In this document: one piece after another, positions 37,601 to 47,559 of the stretch | Layout of the letters: every line of letters starts with the position of its first letter | How positions within the stretch are numbered: the stretch's first letter is position 1 | DNA from: Rhododendron vialii | Lineage: Eukaryota; Streptophyta; Magnoliopsida; Ericales; Ericaceae | Reading direction: 5' to 3' | Assembly (NCBI RefSeq): GCF_030253575.1 | Contig: NC_080557.1 | Location: 2,289,001-2,353,000, forward strand | DNA: 64,000 nucleotides | Made by a program: the position numbers and the translations under genes | Notes under the pieces: model-generated | Databases searched by the model: none | Told to the model about the DNA's origin: nothing | What the model saw: the letters and a program-made list of their open reading frames with translations, nothing else

Positions 37601-40600
37601 AAGCCGTCGCCAAGCTCGAATTAACTGCAACTTAGCTTGTGTAGGCCAACTCGATTTGTATGTGTGAACTCTACTCGACCAGAGAGACTCATTTAATACT
37701 TAAATAGACTTGAAGTTTAAAAACTAATCAAGCCCAAGCTCGAATATTCAGGCTCTATTCAAGCTTGAGCAATCTAACAAGTCGAAACGGAATACTTTAA
37801 AGCTGAACTCGGCTCAAACTCCGAGACTATGGGTGTACTTCCTTCTATATCTTATGTTCGAAATCTGTTAGATACTATAAACTCTACTGAAACCAATTCA
37901 GACGGAATTTTGTTCCGTCTACAGTTGGTCCCTTCTGCTAACTGACGGTGGAATTGGCCCTCTACAAGTTAGTGGAGGTACACGTAAATTAATCCAAATT
38001 ATAACACTTATGATTGGAAAATACTAGTATACAGTTGTGATGAGATGTTAGAAACCATACCTCGTGGGATAATGAGAAGTTTGTCACGTGGCATGTTTCC
38101 ACATGTACCGCTAATAACTTCCTCACATCCAAAATCCTGTCCGTTGATATACCCTGCAGCCAACGGCACAACATAGACTGTAAATTATGCGATATACCAA
38201 ATACTTCCCCCTTTTTAGGGCGTGGGTACTGAAAAATTTTCCGGGTACTGGGTAGTTATACGGACGCAACGGACTACCCCTCATGTTTGAAAAATGTCAT
38301 TAACACGGATGTGGTGCAGCTGTAGCGTCGTCACAGCCGTTAATTTCATTAATTAATGGCTCAGATCAAAAATCAATTATAATTGATAATAAATTATTAT
38401 TATCGGTTATAATTAAAAATTATATCTCAATCATTTATCGTCAAAATCGATAGTCCATATGCGCCTTACAGGGTGCTTTGCAGGGCGTTACACTGTAAGA
38501 TTTCTCAATCCCATTAACACTCCCTCATATTTATAACAATCATACTACCTCTATACCCAAATACACACTCAATTACAGACCCACACTCACAATAAGGATG
38601 GAGCCCGCATATGCTTCACACCCAATATGTGTGGAACCCACCCCTATTGTGAGTGTAGGTGTGTAATTGGATATATATTTGAGTGTGAAGTTAGAATTTC
38701 CGTATTTATAACTTTAATCATTAGGCCCTCAAATTATACTGTAACAGTTTTTAAATGTCAGTTATCCTTAATTTTTTAAATGCCAACGGGTGTCATTGTT
38801 TCTTCAAAAGACATCATTATTATACTTTTCACATCAACTTTTACCTTCACTTTCTCTCTTTACCCTCTATGAAAACATTATCATTACATTTTTACGCACT
38901 AACTTTTCAAAATGGAATATACTTTTAGGTGCAAAATGAAAATTTACTAACTTTTAGCCACTAACTTTACAAAATGGACATTTATTAAGGGATAGCCCAA
39001 AATGGAATACTGGACTCTAAAAAATGGACGGAGGGAGTACGTTTTTTTTTTTGGTTTAGTGTAGTGTACCTAGACTTATTGAAGAGTATGGAGTGTCGAC
39101 AACATTCTTAAAATATAAGGAATTGTTCATATTTTTGTTCTTAACTGTCAACAAATCGTTTCTCACCTCTCTTTTTGGCTTTTGGTAGGAGTATGGGGTG
39201 TCATTGACGTTCTTCAAAGATAATGTGCTCAACCATCTGTTCTGTGGTTGCTCTGAATTTCAGAATATTTGGTCCATTTTGTGTGGTTCCCACTTGTGCA
39301 GGTTGAGGCTGAACAAGCCAATTCTGGAATGGATTTTAGTTAATTCTAAAACCAAATATCCTTTTCTCATTTAGATAAGAATCAGTCTTGGAGCACAGTT
39401 TTTGTCGTTCCACTTTGACAAATCTGGAAAAATCGTAATTTAAAATGCTTTCAAAAGATTGTCTCCACACCTACTGTGAGCACCAAGACTGTTCTTAACT
39501 ATGCGAAGGATATATCGATTGCTTGTCAACCTCAAATTACCAGTGGGGCTCCTTTTGGGAGTCTAATTTTTTGGGGTCCCCCTTCTTTTGATGGTGTCAA
39601 GCTAAATACGGATGGATGCTTCTATGAGTCCAACAACAACGATTGCTTGTCAACCTCAAATTACCAGTGGGGCTCCTTTTGGGAGTCTAATTTTTTGGGG
39701 TCCCCCTTCTTCTGGTGGTGTCAAGCTAAATACGGATGGATGCTTCTACGAGTCCAACAACAAGGTTGGGATTGGAGGGGCTTTTAGAGATTACAAGGGC
39801 AGTTGAATTTTGGATTATTTCGGAAAAGCTAACTGCTCTTCCAGTTTGGAGGTGGAAATCTGGGCAATTTACAAAGGCCTCTCTATCATGCTTGAGAAAG
39901 GGATGTACAATGTCAACATAGAATCCGACTCCAGTGTTGCAGCGAAATTATGTAACGAAGGTGCACCTCCGGATCATGCGCATCATTATATAGTAGAAGA
40001 AGCCAAGAGGATTGCGGGCAGAACCAATGCTACCATCTCTCTTATCTTTTGACAAGTGAACCAGGTAACCGATTGCCTAGCCCGTTTGGGTTCACAACAA
40101 GAAGAGGAGTTGATTGTCACTAGTGATGTTCTATTTGCGACTAGGGAATTTGCCCTTGCGGATGTCATGGGGGTTGGTCACCTTAGAACCTAGTTATGGT
40201 TTTTTTTTTTTTTTTCTAGGATGGATTGTATTATGGTACTCTACCTTATGACTCATTTTCGCTAGTTGCTTTATAATATTTTCGTTTGACAAAAAAAAGA
40301 GAGATAATGAGGTGTGCTTATGTTTGTTTTGAACCATCAACTCCCTGATTTTAATTTTTTATTTGTTGTAACAACATCATATATATTGAATTGCTAATCA
40401 TACCATAGTTTTTTGGAAAATACTTCGGTGTCTACCCTCCCTTTGGAGACACCGTAAGCGTCTCCCTAGTTTTTTTATTCTATCCATTAAGATCGTCAAT
40501 TACATCTTTAAAACTCTTGAGCAATACAGAAAGGGTAAATTGGAAACTATCGTGGAAGGTAAAATGTAAAATGCCGAAAAATACTTACCTTGAGTGTCAA

Positions 40601-40657
40601 TTGCGATTCATCCGGGGTTTCCACTGTAATTTCAATTACTGTCGGCAAAACTGCACC

Positions 40658-40707
<50 letters not shown>

Positions 40708-41130
40708 ATTTCAGTGAATAACTGAGAGAGTTTAGTTGTTGCTACTAAAATCCATAATTAAAGAGAAAATTCAAATTCTTACTCCTATATTGAATTGGTA
40801 ACAGCTCTCCTCCTTAATTAAAGAGCTAAAAGGAAAACCAGATTGGCAAACATTGAAAATTTTAAATCCAAACATTGAAAATTTAGTGAATACATCCCTC
40901 CTGTCTATTTAAAGAACTTAAGAATTAACGAAAAATTCAAAATTATGTCTTCCAATTTTCCTTCAGTTTCTTGGGAACCAAACAAACAAAAAAAAAAAAA
41001 ACCCACCAGAAAACAGAGTAGAAGTGAATAACAAAATGTTGAAAATCAAGTACTCACCTTTCTCTTCCTTCTTCTTCTTCTCTCCCTTGGCTTTGTTGTG
41101 CGGCTTTGATTTTCCTGACTTAGGAGCCAT
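18067..41130 (-). CDS. TSS: TSS/REC-type clustered-mitochondria (CLU) TPR protein, 23 exons, 1876 aa
   Basis: Coding exons: 41058-41130, 40589-40650, 38061-38153, 36144-36216, 34538-34891, 32389-32453, 32118-32249, 31961-32002, 31355-31879, 30336-30493, 28788-29307, 28238-28300, 28054-28155, 26810-27130, 26633-26725, 24512-24613, 24312-24416, 23561-23694, 22018-22201, 21087-21218, 20888-21000, 20263-20344, 18067-20169. Every junction is GT-AG and the phases agree, giving 5631 nt. The product starts MAPKSGKSK followed by a Lys-rich patch. The N-terminal CLU region includes [14 protein letters not shown] and [15 protein letters not shown]. The CLU core contains [17 protein letters not shown] near residue 300. 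The central eIF3-p135-like region lies at about 755-860, and TPRs at about 893-1111 ([41 protein letters not shown]). A disordered tail of about 700 residues ends [15 protein letters not shown]. Arabidopsis relatives are TSS/REC2, REC1 and REC3, cytosolic or nuclear-cytosolic proteins tied to chloroplast compartment size and meristem growth. Orthology within the family is inferred. Confidence 0.93.
24664..26034 (+). mobile_element. RTE-type LINE fragment in TSS intron 15, degenerate
   Basis: Plus-strand frames at 24773-25012 and 25024-25740 give an RTE-clade reverse transcriptase ([20 protein letters not shown], then [19 protein letters not shown]). The catalytic box reads [10 protein letters not shown] where a functional RT has an ADD core, and the two frames are offset, so it is inactive. 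The 3' end (caaccccaagtgattgggac ... ggctcagtttggttcgg) is the recurring RTE tail. It is flanked by a perfect 20-bp duplication, aactgaaagatcctaataaa, at 24644-24663 and 26035-26054. Its orientation is opposite to the host gene, and it lengthens an intron without touching exons. Confidence 0.9.
26035..26196. repeat. Tandem duplication of the exon 16/intron 15 boundary segment
   Basis: The stretch 26103-26196 (gtgctgtagaaaatatt ... cattatgtgtgtatcc) repeats the sequence that starts at the exon 16 acceptor (24611-24663) and resumes after the RTE insertion (26055-26100). The unit is about 95-100 bp. The distal copy therefore carries a second acceptor-like ctacag followed by CAC on the minus strand. 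The RTE LINE inserted into only one of the two units. Confidence 0.8.
27950..28018. repeat. (CT)n microsatellite in TSS intron 13
   Basis: An uninterrupted TC dinucleotide run of about 69 bp, 35 bp from the donor of exon 13. In the transcript it reads as (GA)n. Confidence 0.95.
28432..28711. mobile_element. Stowaway (Tc1/Mariner-type) MITE in TSS intron 11
   Basis: It starts ctccctcaattctgtaatg and ends ggaacagagggag, which form inverted ends of the ctccctc... class. It is flanked by TA dinucleotides (28430-28431 and 28712-28713). Length is 280 bp. These features are diagnostic of plant Stowaway elements. Confidence 0.85.
30672..30795 (-). mobile_element. Copia-type LTR remnant in TSS intron 9
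   Basis: A 124-bp block begins TGTTGAATTAACC and ends TATTCCAACA (TG...CA with matching TGTTG/CAACA ends). On the minus strand it is preceded by cccaacttgagggggag, a polypurine-tract-like sequence expected just inside a 3' LTR. The adjacent 30796-30900 looks like the internal 3' non-coding part of the same element. No second LTR is seen nearby, so the copy is truncated. Confidence 0.7.
31028..31095. repeat. Perfect 21-bp stem hairpin in TSS intron 9
   Basis: tgctaatgccaaaactgtttt at 31036-31056 is exactly complementary to 31067-31087, leaving a 10-nt loop. The flanks aagggtat and ctcccctt extend the stem imperfectly. It could be a miniature inverted-repeat remnant. Nothing in the sequence proves a functional RNA. 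Confidence 0.85.
32863..32908. repeat. (AT)n microsatellite in TSS intron 5
   Basis: A 46-bp uninterrupted AT dinucleotide run. Confidence 0.95.
33360..33790 (-). mobile_element. Degraded RTE LINE 3' fragment in TSS intron 5
   Basis: accaaaccaaatcaaaccga followed by gctttaagtcacaattaagt and ggggttgg is the reverse complement of the RTE tail seen at 25980-26034. A minus-strand frame further in reads [23 protein letters not shown], resembling the C-terminal RTE pol segment (RLRWFGHV-like). Many differences suggest an old insertion. The left boundary is near 33360; the outer boundary is not clear. Confidence 0.65.
34056..34385 (+). mobile_element. SINE-like cluster with tRNA-type A and B boxes, about three partial copies
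   Basis: The first copy has an A-box-like TTGGCCTAACGG (near 34079) and a B-box-like GAGTTCAATTCC (near 34141). A second copy starts near 34220 (TTGGCCCAATAGCGTCAGGG) with GAAGTTCAATTCC near 34290. A third, truncated copy begins near 34322 (gggctgcacttaagcac). Each unit shares cacttaagcactacaagaaa and ends in ccaagatgttaactatt-like text. It lies in TSS intron 5 just downstream of exon 5. I infer pol III-type SINE origin. The coding potential is nil. Confidence 0.6.
35314..35810. mobile_element. Non-autonomous element with inverted ends and 12-bp target duplication
   Basis: The left end aggacggaaccaagatttta matches the reverse complement of the right end, aggatggaatcaggggagtt, imperfectly. 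Direct repeats tagttgttaaca flank it at 35302-35313 and 35811-35822. Length is 497 bp, inside TSS intron 4. It is related to 15994-16775. A 12-bp duplication is longer than usual for hAT (8) or Mutator (9-11) MITEs, so I leave the superfamily open. Confidence 0.7.
36420..36560. repeat. cgagccgagc-type dispersed repeat fragment in TSS intron 3
   Basis: ctcggctcgtttactacaca, gctcgagctcggctcc and similar words recall the repeat at 58401-58672. Another divergent relative with actcgactcgag-like words occupies about 37480-37840. No clear ends are visible in either. Confidence 0.45.
38560..38690. repeat. Foldback (MITE-like) repeat in TSS intron 2
   Basis: The left arm, caattacagacccacactca followed by caata, is nearly the reverse complement of the right arm, tattgtgagtgtaggtgtgt followed by aattg, with a short central spacer. 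No target duplication was identified. Confidence 0.55.
39226..40301 (+). mobile_element. LINE 3' fragment (RT zinc and RNase H) in TSS intron 2
   Basis: Plus-strand translation gives a decayed RT zinc-binding part ([18 protein letters not shown], near 39220-39270) and an RVT_3 RNase H domain ([14 protein letters not shown], then [12 protein letters not shown] and [12 protein letters not shown]), with stops at 39804 and near 40052. It ends in a short poly(A). Duplicated agataatg flanks it at 39218-39225 and 40302-40309. Copy B at about 44764-44785 reads gttcttcaaatataatgagg without the insert, which confirms both boundaries. An internal 124-bp segment (39517-39640) is repeated directly at 39641-39764. 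Confidence 0.9.
40661..40704. repeat. (AG)n microsatellite beside TSS exon 2
   Basis: A 44-bp uninterrupted run eleven bases upstream of the exon 2 acceptor, lying in intron 1. In copy B the equivalent place has only a short agagag run (near 48581). Confidence 0.95.
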
Positions 41131-41353
41131 TAATTGTGCCGCCCAAACTTCTTCTAATCTGAATTTACGTTATTTCAATCCAATTTGGACGACAATAACA
41201 ATGCTACAAATTGTACTTATCTAATAAGCTACCCCTTGCTTTTGTAGATGGAATAGCATCGAAATTCTTTGATTCAGAGCTAAGAAGGTGATGGGTGTTT
41301 CTAAAATCAGAATCAATTCAAATTCTCAAGAAACAATTCGAAGCACAGCACCC

Positions 41354-41384
<31 letters not shown>

Positions 41385-41764
41385 CGAATTCTGCTTTTAC
41401 ATGGTGGGTGTGTACGTATATATATATTGTATACACATAGAGATATTAAGAGGGGAGAGATGTAGATGAAGATATTATAACTCAGAGATACTAGCAGATA
41501 TGGGTAGTTAATGAGAGAGATCTTCTTCTTCTTCTTCTTCTTCTTCTTCTTCTTCGATTTCTTGGACTAGTACTTTGTTGAGCCTAGCTATTAAATGATG
41601 AAGTGAAGCAGAGAGTAGCTAGAGATGAGACGAAAAGAAGAGAAATCTAGGATAGGATAAGGTAACCCAACTCCATCCTCTTCTCTTTGTACCATACGTC
41701 AAAACAATCTAAGGCTAGCAATTTGGGGCCTCTCATTTCTCTCCCCCTCTGTTCTAAACAGATC

Positions 41765-41807
<43 letters not shown>

Positions 41808-43330
41808 ATTTAGTAGTACCGGAACACAATCACGTGGTGCTTCAGACCATTCCAGCACCACACATTTACGTGAGATTCATACACTAAGTTGTAGGCCCCG
41901 CGAGAATGTCTGGTGTTGGAGTATCCCAGAGCACCGCATGATCGTGTTCCAGAAACACTGAGTAATTAGAGACACTCTCTCTCCCCCTTGTTGTTTATAT
42001 GGGTACACATGCAGTTTGGTGATTAGCAGCCGATGAGAAAGTTGTCAAGGCTAACTTTCTTGAAAGTTTGACCCGTACCCAAAAACTACTTAAAAACGAT
42101 AATGGACGAAAATTATAAGTGTTTTTCTTTGGCTTTTTCTGAACGATGGGACTACATCAGATCATGATTCAATCTTGTAGCTTATGCCACGTTCTTTGTT
42201 CGCCATCCGTTAACTACACTTCTTCTTTTTTGTTTAATAATTCGGATGTTCGGCCCAGTTGCAAGCCCGTCGACTAGTCCTATACTTCGATAGTATTTGT
42301 TTTGTTAGATCTTTTCAACGGGTAAAAACTTAAATTTGGGTGTTTAATGCTTAGGTTTAAGGCTCAGTTTGTCTCAAAGTAAAATATTTTCCGATGTACG
42401 GAGTAAAAGTTTTCCCATGTAAAATGATTTTGCAAAAAATAAAATTTTTATTTTTATTTTCTGATGTTTGGTTGATAGTTGTAACATGATGTATATATCA
42501 TATATGTATGTACGTATGTATGTATTACATACAAAATTTTGTCATCTTTGATGAGAAAACAAAAGGTTAGGTCATAGGTGGATGAGATTGCGACCGTAGA
42601 GGAGTTTAATAAAATAACGTTATTATTAATCGAGTAGTTAAGCCAAATTCGGAAAATGACTTACCACTTTTTCAAGAAAAAAACATTTTCCACCATATGA
42701 AGTAAAATATTTTTCTGTCTTTTGTACAATCAAACACCAAAAAATAAGTAAAACATTTTTCAAGAAAATATTTTACGCACAAATACAAATAGAGCCCAAG
42801 CTTCTAAATGCGTTTATGGGTGAATCAAGTGCTCAAAACATGCAATGAGACCCAAACATCGACCCATGACAGACCTATTATCATATTATTTACGGTGTCT
42901 GCTTGAGTATTGCAAATTCAACCAATTTGAAATGGAGAAAGAAATCAGAAATCTTTCACACACACACACACACAAAAAAAACCTAATATCATTACTCCAG
43001 ATATCAGTGAGGTAGGTGGAAACACCAAACCAATTCAGGAAATCCTAGACTGTCCTGATCTGAACTCTTTGACGCTAGAATGCTGTTTATACCACAACAC
43101 AGGTTATCAAGGTACATTTGCAAAACTAAGAATTCAACGCACTAATAATTCAATGCACAGTCGCGTTCCCAAAATGCCGAAATCTTGCACCAAATTAGTA
43201 AGTATCCTAGTTCCTTCGTCTCGTGACAAGAAAAAAGAGCGGAGTTCCTACAATTTAATGTTTGCTTAAACTCTCAAAAGTGTTGTTGAAAAGCAATCCA
43301 ACCATTTCACATATGGAAATTCCCAAAACG
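41131..43330 (-). promoter_or_regulatory. TSS 5' flank: presumed promoter and CT/GA-rich 5' UTR
   Basis: The region upstream of the TSS ATG (41128-41130). It contains (GA)n at 41354-41380, (TTC)n at 41521-41555 and (CT)n at 41767-41804, the kind of pyrimidine-rich tracts common in plant 5' leaders. The same arrangement is seen upstream of exon 1B at 49339-51590, with different repeat lengths. I cannot locate a TATA box or start site with confidence. A MITE (42361-42796) is inserted in the middle of copy A only. Confidence 0.5.
42361..42796. mobile_element. Harbinger-like MITE, present in copy A only
   Basis: The left end ggctcagtttgt matches the reverse complement of the right end, ggctctatttgt, and the next bases of both arms lead into taaaatatttt. 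The flanking triplets are TAA (42358-42360) and CAA (42797-42799). Copy B near 50600 reads taggtttaagtttctaaatg with no insert, so this is a post-duplication insertion, or a loss in B. The TWA-type 3-bp target suggests PIF/Harbinger. Confidence 0.8.
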
Positions 43331-43617
43331 CTACTTTGCCTTCTTCAAAAGGCTAGAAGTTCAGAACTCTGCATCGTCTTTGATGAAACTCCACCAAATG
43401 TAGGTGAGGGGGATCGTAGTGGCATGCCAAAGAGCATGGGCATCCAAAAATCCTTCGCATGGAGGGAAATCATAGATCTCTAGGAGCGTTGCGAGGCCGC
43501 CACCCAAAACCGCCACCCAAAACTTCAAGCTAGAAGGATGGCGAGTGACGCCGGCCCAAACTGCCCGAATGAGAAGTTGAGCAGCAGCCATGACAACACA
43601 CACTTTCATGTTCCACC
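43331..43617 (-). pseudogene. Orphan last exon of PGAP3 (copy A)
   Basis: 287 bp on the minus strand, homologous to 51595-51881 including the acceptor. It encodes KVCVVMAAAQLLIRAVWAG ... DAHALWHATTIPLTYIWW, but has an in-frame TGA at 43361-43363 where the intact copy has a sense codon (Arg), eleven codons before the natural stop, plus several amino-acid changes. The other PGAP3 exons are absent from this side. This is a duplication remnant, not a gene. Confidence 0.93.
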
Positions 43618-43704
43618 CTGTAAAATCATTAAAAAAAAAAAATCACGCCATTAGAACAAGCATCAAGCGTATCTTGAGGCCATTAGAACAAGAGAGCAAG
43701 ACAA

Positions 43705-44654
43705 ACGTCGTGGTTCACTACAACATGTTGCAATTTCAATTCAAAGGATTGCTCCTTGTATAACATGGCATTGTGATGTATAACTGGAACTTTAATTTAC
43801 ACATATTCAAAAATGAATAAATTGAGCCAAAACTACTTGCTTTGTTTGGTTCACCGTTTAGTTTTAGTTTTGTTTTTAATTATTACCTTATTTCTTTCTC
43901 CAATCATTACCCTATTTTTTCAATTATTACTTTCTCATCTCTCTCTATCTCTCTCCAATCATTACCCCTATCTTCAATCATTACTCTATTTCTCTCTCCA
44001 CCTACTATCAAAACTAAACTAAACTAAACTTTCAACCAAATACAACCTTTACGTACATTTGTGGCCTTATTTATGAGTTCTTGTGGGTTTGTATACCACC
44101 ATGTTGTGGTTCACTACAAGCCAAACTACCAAAAAGGCTATGAAAAAAATGACAGGAAAGTAAAAAGGCTATGGGAGTAGCCTTTATGGGTTTTTCTTTC
44201 TTTCTTAATGAGTTTTTGTGGTTCAATTTATGTGTTCTAATGGTCTAAAAATTCACGAGTATATATGGACTTGGTTATGAGATTTTGTGGTTAGGAATAT
44301 GCAAAGATCTCATATGAGAAATTTTCTAAGTTCACTTGTGTTGGCTCTAAATATGAAATTTTGTGGTGTCAATTACTGATTCGCAAATTGCTACTTCAAG
44401 TTTACGAGTTGTAACTAATTTTTGTGGCTAATTTTATGAGATTTTGTGGTTATATATTATTTTATTAGTGTGACCGGTTGAACAGGTCATTTTTTGACTA
44501 GGTAGCGCGATTTGAACCATTGATTTGGTCAAACGTGCATACCATGCGCACATTCATAAATTTAGCCACATAAACTAATAAAAAGATCCACAAAATCTCA
44601 TTTAAAGGGCCACAAAATCTAATATGCAAGGTTGTGTACCGTAAATTTTTCCTA
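43705..44654. other. Unique spacer between duplication copies A and B
   Basis: About 950 bp with no counterpart at the other copy's edges and no gene. It contains a MITE-like block at 43841-44045, then degenerate repeats of the words gagattttgtggtt and ccacaaaatct at 44200-44640. It presumably represents sequence gained at, or after, the duplication junction. Confidence 0.6.
43841..44045. mobile_element. MITE-like repeat
   Basis: The left end tttgtttggttcaccgttta followed by gttttagtttt resembles the reverse complement of the right end, which reads gtatttggttgaaagtttag and ttta repeats. The core is cattaccctatt/caatcattac-rich. The target duplication is not clear. Confidence 0.55.
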
Positions 44655-44855
44655 AAAGATATAAGGAGCTGTTCATATTTTTGTTCTTAACTGTTAACAA
44701 ATGTCATTGTTTCTCACTTCTCTTTTTGGCTTATGGTAGGAGTATGGGGCGTCATTGATGTTCTTCAAATATAATGAGGTATACATATGCTTATTTTGAA
44801 CCATCAACTCCCTGATTTTAACTTTTTATTTTTTGTAACATCATATATATTATAT

Positions 44856-45233
44856 GAGAATAAATTCTATTGACCGACGGTGTAAAATTCCACTTTTCCA
44901 CATTGTTGTGATAAGAACCATTCTTATTTTAAGAACAGCAATATAGTATTGCCATGCAAAAAATCAGCTTGATCGGAATTCGATAGATATATAAAAATTG
45001 GACAATATGATTTTTGAAACTAATAATAAGGATAAACTATCCATTTTATAAAGTAAAATTAAATTTTTGATACTCCTATCAATGTCCGATAAAGTTTATT
45101 TTTTGCAAGAACACACTACTATGTGGGGTTTATAAGATGAACGATTCAGATCAACAATAAGTACATTGTATGACAAAAAAAGTGGTGGCGGAAAAGTGGG
45201 GTTTTCTACCGCCGGTAGAAAGAATTTAATCTC
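44856..45233. mobile_element. Mutator-like MITE with 9-bp target duplication, copy B only
   Basis: Inverted ends of about 45 bp. The left starts gagaataaattctattgacc, with gacggtgtaaaattccactt further in. The right end's reverse complement starts gagattaaattctttctacc, followed by a ggcggta- and cccacttttcc-containing stretch. Direct repeats atattatat lie at 44847-44855 and 45234-45242. Copy A (near 40378-40395) is the empty site. Length is 378 bp. Confidence 0.85.
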
Positions 45234-45240
45234 ATATTAT

Positions 45241-45350
45241 ATTGCTAATCATGTCATAGTTGTTAATTATTTCCATTTTAATCGTCAATCACATATTTCA
45301 AACTCTTGATCATTACGGAAAGGGTAAAAACATCATCATATATATTATAC
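45241..45350. repeat. First of three tandem units of former TSS intron 2 sequence
   Basis: attgctaatcatgtcatag ... tcttgatcattacggaaagggtaaa (split here to stay short) recurs at 47292-47423 and again at 47424-47550. Copy A has only one such unit (about 40390-40545). The 1.9-kb element separates unit one from unit two, so local triplication came first or the units expanded around it. Confidence 0.7.
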
Positions 45351-47290
45351 TAGCGCATGCCCGTGCCTGAAGGCACGGTTCAGACATTTAGCACACCAAA
45401 TAAATACTGAACATCAAATTCAACCAACTAAGACGCATAGAACAAACTCAAACTCATAAAACTTGATCAAATCAAAAAACACCATCCAAAACACCGATGA
45501 AAATAAAAAACAATACACATTAACGAAAATGTGTGCCTCGAGGAGACATCTAAAAGGTAAACATGAAACATGTCAGGTCTAAAAATCTTCAAGACTATTA
45601 TTGATCCTTTTGAGCTTTGAGGCTTCTCAATCCTAATCCAAAAAGAGAATGATATGTCAATAGAAGGCGAGTTAGTATGCCAAGTCATTTGTTTAAGGGA
45701 TGATATATAATAACACCGAAAAACTTATTTATAATACTCTGCAACTCATTCCAAAATGATATATTATACCAAAAATCCCATTCCAACATTTCAATATTTC
45801 AATTGGACGGAAGCCTTATTAAACTTAAATTGAGATGCATATAGCAAGTGGGGGTGGTATTATCCCCTCAAAATCAATTGAGATCCACGTAAGCTGGTCC
45901 GATCACCTTGAGTACATTACAAAGCAAACCAAATTAAATAATCTCTTGATTTATTTTCCTACGGTTAAAAAAAAGAAGCTTATACCAAAATTTATGGCAC
46001 AAATTGGATGCTTCACATCAGTGCCAACAACTACATGGGACATTCAATGCATTCGATTGCCACTTTCAATCTGCTTAGAACCATTGAGAATTGGAAAAAG
46101 TAATTAAAAGACAATAATGATCAATAGATTGGGCACATTTTAAATTAGTGCTATATGTTTAAAATTTGTCGGGTATTGGCATCTTGTATTGACTATTTCT
46201 ACCTGGAATTAAAATGGCCAGAAATTAAGCTCCATTAACAACTCTAAAGATGATTTCCAATGTTACGGCAACAAAGAGCATAATGCAGCCTATCAAAAAA
46301 AATCAAAGAGCATAATGCATGTAATACCAAAATTAGGGTAATGCCTTTCATTCAAGAAAACTCCGGATTCCTTTCGATAAATAAAAAGAAAAAGAAAAGG
46401 GCAAGAAAGAATGTAGTTCGTCATATCACCTAAATTGCACAATTTGTAGTCAATTTTCGCTAGAAATCCATGAACAACAAAGAGGATGTACATGCATGAG
46501 ACACATTTTATAGAAACAATTGGCAACAACAAAATACAATTAGAAGGAGAACTTCGATTTGAGTAGAGAGAACATACATAGATTAAGAGAGACGAATTTT
46601 GAAATGATGCATATAGGATAGGGGAGGAGATGAAAACGTCAAAATAATAGGATATCAGATTTATAGCTTGATATGGCCTTCAAAACACTCAAATTTCATT
46701 GCATTGGCAATCCAAAGTCGGAAATATTTGATTGAACCCAATCAAAATTTTCCTTCTTGTGAGACCATACCATGAATTGAAATTTTCCTTCCTGTGAGAC
46801 CAAAATTTAGTTTATTACCATAATTAGTCAATTAAAAAAAGATATGTATTAGTCGATTACCACCAAGTATTATATTACCATAATCAGTCTCACCAAGTAT
46901 CAAATTTCCGGAATATTAATGAGAAATTTCTGAAATATTAGCACATTATTAGCAAATTTCCGGAATATTAGTGAAGGGTGGCTAATTATAGCAAAAAAGA
47001 AAGGGTTTAGGATAGCTTAATTAATTATAGATATTACCATAATTACTCTCAAATTTACGGAAAATTTTCGTAGAGATTATGATTGATAGCTTATTTAATT
47101 ATAGATATTACCATAATTACTCTCAAATTTACGGAAAATTTTCGTATCTAATTTCCGGAATATTAGGCATGATTGATTCAAAGTCATGTAAAAGGATTCA
47201 AAGGCATGTATTTTCAATCCAACGGTTGAAATTTATGTACCAATCCAACGGTGAAAAATATGTACCGCTCTTCCATATTATATAGATATA
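45351..47290. mobile_element. Unclassified 1.94-kb insertion in copy B
   Basis: It starts tagcgcatgcccgtgcctga, where ccgtgcc-tgaa-ggcacgg forms a perfect 7-bp stem, and ends in tccatattatatagatatag. Its interior is AT-rich. A block of about 65-70 bp is repeated (near 47010-47070 and 47090-47150; attaccataattactctcaa ...). Short frames at 45467-45688 (minus) and 45835-46107 (plus) have no recognised family. The subterminal hairpin and A/T-flanked insertion hint at a Helitron-like origin, but the canonical TC...CTRR ends are not seen. No counterpart in copy A. Confidence 0.6.
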
Positions 47291-47559
47291 GATTGCTAAT
47301 CATGTCATAGTTTTTTATTATTTCCATTTTAATCGTTAATCACATCTTTGAAACTCTCTTTTTTGGGTAAATCTTTCAAACTCTTGATCATTACAGAAAG
47401 GGTAAAAACATCATGTATATTATATTGCTAATCATGTCCTAGTTTTTTATTATTTCCATTTTAATCGTCAATCACATCTTTCAAAATCTCTTGAGCATTA
47501 CAGAAAGGGTAAATTGGAAACTATCGTGAAAGGTAAAATGCCGACACATACTTACCTTG

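Larger units (their letters stand above)
39111..43704. repeat. Segmental tandem duplication, copy A (TSS-proximal)
   Basis: Collinear with 44655-51962. Shared landmarks in order: aaatataagga ... gttcatatttttgttctta; accatcaactccctgatttt; TSS exon 2; TSS exon 1; duplicated (GA)n/(CT)n tracts; cattattttcttgaaagttt-type promoter text; the PGAP3 last exon; and the start of its upstream intron (ccattagaacaagcatcaag). Homology ends near 43704. Copy A joins TSS exon 3 on its left, so it holds the functional TSS 5' end, while its PGAP3 part is cut off from the rest of that gene. Confidence 0.9.

Noticed and set aside
43331..43617. A second PGAP3 gene
   Set aside because: Only the last exon is present, it has a premature stop, and it lies at a duplication edge.
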